This document shows, one piece after another, positions 56,907-64,000 of a stretch of 64,000 bases of DNA. Source of the DNA: Eutypa lata (Eukaryota > Ascomycota > Sordariomycetes > Xylariales > Diatrypaceae); NCBI GenBank assembly GCA_022661535.1, contig JAKULF010000003.1:3534001-3598000 (forward strand). The letters run 5' to 3'. The translations under genes and the position numbers were made by a program. The notes under the pieces are model-generated. The model saw nothing but the letters and a program-made list of their open reading frames with translations. It was not told where the DNA came from and made no database searches. How positions within the stretch are numbered: the stretch's first letter is position 1; every line of letters starts with the position of its first letter.

Positions 56907-56907
56907 T
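56858..56907 (-). repeat. Right terminal inverted repeat
   Basis: Reverse complement begins ATAAGGCAAATACC and ends ATAAACCGGGCGTT. Every difference from the left copy is a T where the left has C, consistent with one-strand C-to-T mutation by RIP. Confidence 0.8.
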
Positions 56908-58266
56908 CTTTCGTAAGGATAATATCCAGGTCTAAACTCTCTGCTTTACTCTTTTAACGCTTTAAAAGGTTGCTTGCCTATCTAGGTTCTTTGCCCAAGA
57001 ACTTGTAAAAAGCTCAAGGTTTATAAAACGAACACAAATCTCATTAGTTTGCCAGGCGTACAACGGACATGTATAATCTGCCAAGAACGAGTGCAGAATC
57101 CTATGTACCGTTTTGGCTAGGTTTCTGGAGACTCGAGGCACAATATTAAGTTCCATGTCATCTTCCCCGAGTATCCTAGGCATAAAGCCCCCTCGTCAGA
57201 GCCCTCGGCTTGTTTGTCTTATTTCCTAGCGTCAGCAGTAAAAAGGGTGTACATGCTTCGATCTGTTACTTCCCGGCAAGGCTTTTCACACGCTTGATGC
57301 TCATCGTTTCCTTGGTGACTGGACGATTCTCCCGATTTACCATTATTAGCAGAACAGTTATCGTGACGGAAACTTATTATTTTAGTTGGTTGTTACTATT
57401 GAGACTGTCTATGCCTGGGTGGCTTGTAATCGATTGCAAACAATCGTATGCTGTATGCTTTGTAAAATGGCAGGCCTTTGGATTTAAGCGAATGCAGGGT
57501 GTCAATCCGACCAAATGTATAGATGGGAACGAAAAGGTGAAAAATATGTGAAAGGAATAGGTTCAGGATCCGGGAATGAATTCAGCTGAGCTAATAATGG
57601 GACTTCACAAGGTATAAAACAAATCATTATATCCCTTAATTACCATTCATAGGATACAGGCCCAATTTGAAGTGGCTGAACAGGCTTTTCGACCTGGCTG
57701 CTACACTGTTGCCTTATAGATTAAGCTGTGAGAAAGAATGAAAGCAGTGGCTGCTTTAAAATGTTCGTTCCGCATAGGGTTCGAGATGGTTAACTAATGG
57801 TTAACCATTGATAAACCATCGTGGTGTGGTTTAAAAATGGTTAACTATTGCAAAAAAAAAAAAAAAAAAAAAAGAAATCCATGGTTATCCACGGCTTTAC
57901 TATGGTTAACCATGGGTTAAAAAAACGAATGGGTGGGTGGTTACTACGAACCATAGTTCCGCGTTGGGCGAAGTGTGAGCCAGCAAGGCCTGATGTGGAA
58001 GTGTGCCTAACCTACTAGGTTGTTAAATATAACATTATCTCCGCAACGCAGAGGTTAGAACATCATCTGCGTAATATTTGGCATGCTACTGCTACCTAAT
58101 GTCTTTCACTAGCTACAAGCAAGATATTGAAGGGCAAGCTGGCTCTCAGAGCGGCTCGCGCTCGTCCGAGGCCAGTCTCAACAGGAAATCGACATCTATC
58201 CAAGACCGGGCGGTCCAAGGTTGTTTTCTATGTTTAAGCAGTCCTAAATGAGGTAATTATTCCGTA
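56908..58266. other. Right flank of the element, no supported gene
   Basis: About 1.36 kb. Two open frames (56962-57183 minus, 73 residues; 57210-57551 plus, 113 residues) have no family resemblance or splice context. A palindrome/poly(A) structure at 57786-57925 is annotated separately. Confidence 0.45.
57786..57925. repeat. Inverted-repeat structure with ATGGTTAACCAT palindromes and a poly(A) run
   Basis: The perfect 12-base palindrome ATGGTTAACCAT occurs at 57797-57808 and 57902-57913, with further GGTTAAC copies at about 57788 and 57839. The arms are imperfect reverse complements over roughly 20 bases (TTAAC..ATGGTTAACCAT). Between them lies a run of 22 A (57852-57873). It could be a small MITE-like or foldback relic. 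Confidence 0.6.
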
Positions 58267-59268
58267 GTGGCTCCTTGTATTAAGCCGAGCAGGTACCGGT
58301 GGGTTAAACACTTCATATTGCCGGGTGTACACAGAAACACGGTGGTGTACGGAACTATGACACGATACGAACCAGCCATTGAATCGGACAGTGAAGTCTC
58401 GCGGAGACTAGTAGCCACGTGTTATCAGTATCAAGGGAAGTGGAGGAGCTGGCTTACTTTCTACGGGGGTTATTGGAGTACAGGAGGTTAACGTAAGTAA
58501 GATGTGAATATGAAAGACGGCATTGTAACTAAAAGATTTTCTTGCACAGTTCCAATTTCTGGGTTCCGTTGAAAACTATGGACGGTATTCAACCCATTTG
58601 ATCCCGGTAGAGATCGACAAAGTTATGAAATCGTGCCGCAAGATAATAGAACGACACTCGAATAACCCGCACATAAACATCAATGGTGCATGCCTTGATG
58701 ACATAGCTCATAGCTCACAATGCCTATTCAATATGGAAGAGGAGAATCGGCCGTGCCCGCGAGTCGAAGCAGAAGAAGCAGAACATCTACCCATGAGAGT
58801 TCCTTTACGCTATCTATTGAAGGATTGCGCCCTTCGATCGCGGATGGTAGATGGACTAGACACATTGAAGGGCTTCTCCAATGGATGTCTAATCTATGAC
58901 ATCAAGTAAGTTAATCGGCTCTGTCTTTGTCAATCGTAGATTCCCACACTATAAGGGGGCTGGATGCGGTCAGATTGCCTAGTGCACTGGCACGACTTCT
59001 AGATAGGACCCAGCTTCGGGGTTTAAGCTTTGTCTTAGGGTGGCAGAGAGATCGCATGATGCGTGAAATTCCAGTTCACATATCCTGCACTTGGTTCAGT
59101 TTTGCCGTTATTTGGCTTTGCGTAATTATCTGAAAAGGGGAAAGCGGGGACTGGGGCACCGCGTTCGGATTTGCGCAGGTTGCTGCAGCATCTATTACTC
59201 TCGTTATCACGTTGACTAGGAGGGAACAGTACTATGAGGCTAGAAGGACACAACATTTATTGGTATGA
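58267..59268 (+). pseudogene. Decayed fungal membrane-protein gene with in-frame TGA
   Basis: Segments in order: 58267 to about 58490 (RYRWVKHFILPGVHRNTVVYG ... WRSWLTFYGGYW), a probable intron ending CTTGCACAG, then about 58551-58907 (FQFLGSVENYG ... LPMRVPLRYLLKDCALRSRMVDGLDTLKGF), and 58927 onward (GLDAVRLPSALARLLDRTQL, GWQRDRMMREIPVHISCTW). A TGA at 59131-59133 interrupts a hydrophobic helix, and the same frame then continues 45 codons with GDWGTAFGFAQVAAASITLVI, another helix, to a stop at 59266-59268. No ATG is found at the left end. Related-looking proteins with a C-terminal helix pair are common in accessory regions of ascomycetes. The interruption (possibly CGA or CAA to TGA) and missing start suggest a dead gene. 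Confidence 0.55.
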
Positions 59269-59342
59269 ATGGGAATCAGGAAAATGTTCAGAATGAACAC
59301 CTAATCCAAAGGATATAATATGAGTACAGATTGATATAACCC

Positions 59343-60240
59343 TTACAAATTTGTTTTTGGCGGATCCCAATAGATGCCTTCACCAAAAACGATGTCCGCA
59401 TCTTCTAGCTTCAAACCCACCTGCCATCTTCCTATCCCAGGCCAGAAATTATCAGGCTCCTCGGTGCTTGGAGCTATTACTTCCCCATTCCTCTGTGATA
59501 AATCAACCCAGCCTAATGTAGCCCTATTTGTCGATTGTACCGGAATAATCTTGCACCATCGATCTGTTCCAGGGAGCTCGCCTTCGGAATCTTCACCTTT
59601 AGGCAGCGGCGGTTGTACCAGGGAAACATCTACACCTATATATTTGGCCCATGATAACGAAAACGGAATCGACGGGGCATATTGTATAGGTTGAAAGGTA
59701 GCTTGAAACAGAGGCTTGTGACTTGATGTCTCTACGAGATGGTCTGTCGTGTCTTGTGGAAAGACTTTAACACGGGTCGAGCCTTCTGCCAAGTCCTCCC
59801 ACTCGAAACGAGCGAGGTGTTTCGGTATATTCCAATCTAAACATTTAGCTGCAATTTCTTCTGTACTTTGGGGGTATCAGTCACTCACTGCGACGTCCGT
59901 TCCAGCAGGTGTCTTTCTGAGAGACGTAGATTCTAGTGATCCGGGCATTCTTCTTCACTTTCCTCCTGCCACCTTCCTCGACGGTGTACTGGAAAGACCC
60001 GGGTGATATAATGAGCTCATCGTATGGCCCCACCGGACTTTCGGTATAGCGGATGAACTGGAACTGGCTTAATCCACCGAGGTGCTTTCCCGATTCAAGA
60101 CTCGCGAATAACGACCCTTTCTCGAGTGGTGAGTATGCATATTCGGGGAGATTACCGCTTTTGCAATAGAAGTTGACCATGTACACCGTGCCTTTCAGCT
60201 TCCACGGCGGTGGGACGGGGACTACAGGTTGGTCACCCAT
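59343..60240 (-). CDS. Acetoacetate-decarboxylase-like beta-barrel protein
   Basis: Two exons on the minus strand, 60240-59889 and 59848-59343, joined across a 40-base intron (GTGAGT to TTGCAG), encode 285 residues. The start MGDQPVVPVPPPWKLKGTVY is the first ATG in frame. GPYDELIISPGSFQY and ARITRIYVSQKDTCWNGRR, followed after splicing by TKCLDWNIPKHLARFEW, match my recall of fungal acetoacetate decarboxylase-domain proteins. The YAPSIPFSLSWAKYIGV and ELPGTDRWCKIIPV segments also fit. A catalytic lysine cannot be placed with confidence, so enzymatic activity is uncertain. Such proteins are usually cytosolic and uncharacterised. The 40-base intron is short but both splice sites are good and the frame closes. 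Confidence 0.6.
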
Positions 60241-63200
60241 CTTTTCCCGGACTTGGATTGACGAGAAATATCTCAACCGATGCTAGGTATTCTTTTCCAG
60301 CCCGTCCAATTCACCATTAAAATAGACTTTGTTTTGATGATACCTCAAGAGACAGATGTCGTTGTAATGGTGTGGTTCCACAAATAACGTCATTGTGTCA
60401 CGTGAAATGGTTCACATGAATTTGAAGTGAAACAAACATGGGATGAACTGCTTGTTTATTATAGCAAGTGGGGATACGCAGCTTACCTAAGCCCCTTTCG
60501 GACACTTGGCAATCAAGTCTCGGCTGTCTATTCTATAGACTAACTCTATATACCTTTACCTTTATAGTGTTGCGGAACAAAACTGGGGAATTGGTATACA
60601 GTTGATAAGTGGACGGTATCTCACCTAAGAATGTATATCAATGACATTCAAGTGAAAGAAGATGGGATTTCGCTTCGACCTCGGTCCACGGCGTTTCTTA
60701 TCGCACGAGAAGAATATAGTTGAAGAAATCATTACCAATGTTGAAATACAAGGTAATGTGCTTAATTGACTAAGATACCAGCTATTTTACAAATGGGAGG
60801 AATGTCTTCCATATTAACACGATCAGCAAAGCTGCCTTGTACTGGTACCATCCACCACTCGAGCTTTGACGGTCAATTTAACAACCATAATAATTGAAAC
60901 TATATTATGCTGAGGATATATACGCAAGTTAAGCTCACGATGCCATAAATACAAAACTGTTATTAACATATGGTATATTAATTGGAATACATATGAATTT
61001 ATACTGTTTTAAAATAAAAGAATACCAGTTATTATTAAATAAGCAGATATTATTCCGATCGTAGCTTTTACGGGCATTGTTGTTAACTGACTAAGCGATA
61101 TAATGGTGGCATACGCGATAAAGAGGGTGTCCTGAGATTTAAATGAATGCCTTTATAAGCCGCAGGCTATGTACCAGTGATACATGAATGTTTGATAACT
61201 TGAGTCCGAAGTTTTGTACTTGGTTATCTGCAATACTTGTCAAGATGAAGGTATAGTTTCTCAGAGACGATGGAGATCTACCTTGAAAATTAAATTAAGA
61301 TAGTGTGTTGATATATGCATGCCTTCATATTTCAGTTACCACCGTGACATTACATCCCTTTGACCTTCGTTTATTCTTTAGAAATGAATTAGGATTATGG
61401 TGGCCCCAATAAAGGTAAACCTTCTTTCTAGAAAGTTATGTTGAATAAACTAGATATTTAACCTATCAACAGCCTTTTCAGCGACTAAATAGAGAAGAAT
61501 TGATATTGGACTTATCACCGATAGGCAACACGAACGGCCCGAGCTTGTTAGAAAAAGGAAAGATGAAGTGGATAACGCCATAACCGGCATCAATACTAGG
61601 TATTCTATGATACTAGTGTTCAATAGTCCATACATGGTATGATAGTAGTCAATGGTCAATACTATCTATCAGCAACATCACGATAATTCCATAAAACCTT
61701 GAAAATTGCGTTAAAGAAAGTGGTTGGAGTTTCTGGGAAGCAGATACTTCTCATGGATTATTTCCTGGTTCCGAATGCTACCTTTCCAAGCATTCTGACA
61801 GGTACATGAATATATCCCGAGGTTTTCAGGTCGGCTTTATTACTATTATTGAGCAATGTGAACGGTGAAGCAAACTAGTGGCTGGACTGTCTCCTAGTTA
61901 CTATATGCCACATGATAATGCTATCAAACCGACCATACACCAAGATAAAAGAGTGGTGGTCAATGCAAGAAAATGCAACCGCCGTAATAAAATGTTCTGA
62001 CAATATCTGTACAAGGTATTCATAATTTTACTTCCTAAAATATGATGGTTACTACTTGATCTCGGGCATATATATCTACAATTATAGAGATGAATCACGA
62101 TATTGTATAAGTCGCTCGGCGATAAGGATCTATAGGATTCGACAGGATCTGATAAACAGAGCCGTTGATCGGGAAAGGCAACCGAAATAAGTAGCCAGTT
62201 GTAAAGGGGTGATCGGTGATATTACCCTTGGCGCGTATGCTAGATAAAGAATATTCGAAAGTTTATACCATCTTCGATGTCTGATATCGCCGAGACCACT
62301 CCCTCGCAGCCGGAATCGGAGCTAGCTTCAACGCGCGCCAGGATATCTTGGGGATCTTCGGGTGATATCGGCATTCGGGATTGTGGAACCATGTGACGCC
62401 CTCTAGGGACGGGACTCTTGCCAGACCTGCCAGAGCGACAAGACCCGACATCCCTCGCTCAATGAGACAGAAGGAAACAGCCTACCCACCTTGCAGATTC
62501 AGAGAATATCTCCAAATGCTCTGAATTTCCGTAGACATTCTTCATATTGTTGCTTTCTTACCGCCTCTGCCTCAAAAATAATGAGTCCGAGCGCCAGTTG
62601 ATCCCCACAAACTGTGCTCACCTCCTGCGATAAGGACGATTAGGTGCACATTGTGGTGTGTGATGTTTTTACGTTATACTATCATTCGCGGAGGGTGTTA
62701 TAAAGGGGGGAAAATATTATTCTAAGTAACCGCGGCATTCAACGAGAATGTCAACCGGCACTGAAAATAATCTCATACTTCGTATCGGAGAGGAATTGAG
62801 CAATGATAAAACCTATATAAGCTGCCCTGGAAAAAAAATAAGGTTATCTTTGTTATAGATAGAGATGTTCTAAGGTATCTTGGCCAAGGCTAGCTGAGAC
62901 TTCCTGCGGTTAGGTATCAGCTCCCTCCTTCTGCAATGTCTCCAACAACATCAGTAGATTAGATATCTCTTAGATCTCAAGACTAAAACATAGTGCAATC
63001 TTGGAAACTACTAAGTTTGAGATGTCATTGCCGGCTTTGCCTAAAATATAGGTTAAAATATATGTCTATATCCTCACTTCAGTGGCCGAAAAGGATATCA
63101 AGTCAAAGAAGCCATGTGTCTCTGAAGAAGCACTTATGTTGAGTGTCTACTGATGTTACCATCTGCTACTAAATTCCTTTCATAGTAAATATGACACCAT

Positions 63201-64000
63201 GTATTAGTATTGAGCCCGTCGTGTGTGGTAGAATCCTAAATTTCGATGATGATAATGCACGCAACTATACTATAGCAACTCAAAAGGCATACCGGCATAC
63301 GGACCGCTATAATGAGTGGATAGTTAGATGTCATAATATAGAATCATTAAAATTCCAGAAACCACTTAAGGGTCTATGCTAACCTCGTATCTTTGTTGAG
63401 GAATTTCATTCTGTATAAAGCACCACGGTAAAACACATCGAACCTGCTTAAGATAAGATTCATACCTATTTTATTTACCTGTATGTCTTATATCTTACTT
63501 ACCAAAGACCATTCGCATGGCTATAGAAGTATCACTACACAAAGAATATAGTTCAGTAGTGTGTGGAGGACCGTTCATGGCATGTGACGATAAACTACCA
63601 AATACACAAAAGTATAGTCCTGGTGTAACTCCAGGTATGGGTAGGATTATACATGTTGCCGCTCATTGGGTAGTTTATGAAAACGGGAGCAGTGCGAATC
63701 TCGTAGGACCACGTGTTAGAAGTCTTCTTGGTGCCTGAACGACCAACTACCTAAATGTAGCATCGGTAACACCGGATAGTGTCATGCTATCTCATTCCTA
63801 AACGAGAGAGTTCTTGGATTGTTTGCTTGGAAATGGGTGTGAGCAAGGCAACGAGGGCAGACCAGGGGTAAAGCGGTGGGGAATGATAACCTACATAGCT
63901 GAGACTTTGGAACCCGCCCCGGACTGATGGCAGATAGGGTCTAGATTGTCAGTTTACCCCACCAAAGGGAGCTTCTTCTCCACACTATTAAACTTTCTAT
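60241..64000. other. Gene-poor right end, no supported gene
   Basis: About 3.76 kb. Open frames of 60-73 residues (for example 61450-61659 and 62263-62451 minus, 63191-63382 and 63517-63738 plus) show no domains, signal peptides or splice partners. The stretch is AT-rich without the extreme RIP signature of the 54-57 kb block. The 62263-62451 frame has the most gene-like composition (WFHNPECRYHPKIPKISW) but no family. A gene could be cut by the window edge. Confidence 0.45.

Noticed and set aside
57210..57551. A 113-residue plus-strand open frame as a gene
   Set aside because: No domain, no splice context and biased composition next to a transposon relic.

Overview
This is nuclear DNA of a filamentous ascomycete (Pezizomycotina). 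Most genes carry one to six short spliceosomal introns of about 40 to 180 bases, intergenic DNA is AT-rich, and the families are typically fungal: a regulatory trehalose-phosphate synthase subunit, siderophore MFS, DUF8021, EthD, alcohol-oxidase-type GMC and PTH11-like proteins. A roughly 3 kb block shows extreme RIP-type mutation. A Sordariomycete is my best guess, held weakly. I rebuilt the exon structures by hand from GT/AG sites, reading frame and family conservation. No tRNA, rRNA or CRISPR array was found.

Layout. 0.9-7.6 kb: trehalose-phosphate synthase regulatory subunit, EthD protein, secreted DUF8021 protein. 10-17.5 kb: methionine-permease-like APC transporter, a decayed zinc-finger/membrane gene, and a class IV branched-chain aminotransferase-like enzyme. 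18.5-27.7 kb: a hypothetical membrane-anchored protein, a GMC alcohol-oxidase-like enzyme, a GNAT acetyltransferase, a 2-oxoglutarate/Fe(II) oxygenase and a seven-exon amino-acid/GABA-type permease. 29.7-31.2 kb: a degenerate PTH11-like receptor gene.

32-39.5 kb holds the most interesting stretch. Three plus-strand genes stand in a row: a KamA-type lysine 2,3-aminomutase (radical SAM plus PLP, with a probable mitochondrial presequence), an ATP-grasp ligase and a POT-family peptide transporter. The simplest reading is a compact pathway that makes a beta-amino acid, joins it by ATP-grasp chemistry and moves the product, with no NRPS present. The product is unknown and the link between the genes is inferred from proximity.

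40.5-52.5 kb: a cysteine-rich secreted protein split over five exons, a PIF1-family helicase with a SUMO-interaction-like motif, a secreted lactonase-type beta-propeller, a siderophore transporter with GATA-factor motifs upstream, and a protein N-terminal methyltransferase. 53-64 kb is a decaying accessory region: an unknown acidic protein gene next to a 2.98 kb TA-flanked inverted-repeat element reduced to nearly pure A+T, a palindrome/poly(A) structure, a membrane-protein gene broken by an in-frame TGA, an acetoacetate-decarboxylase-like gene, and almost 4 kb with no recognisable gene.
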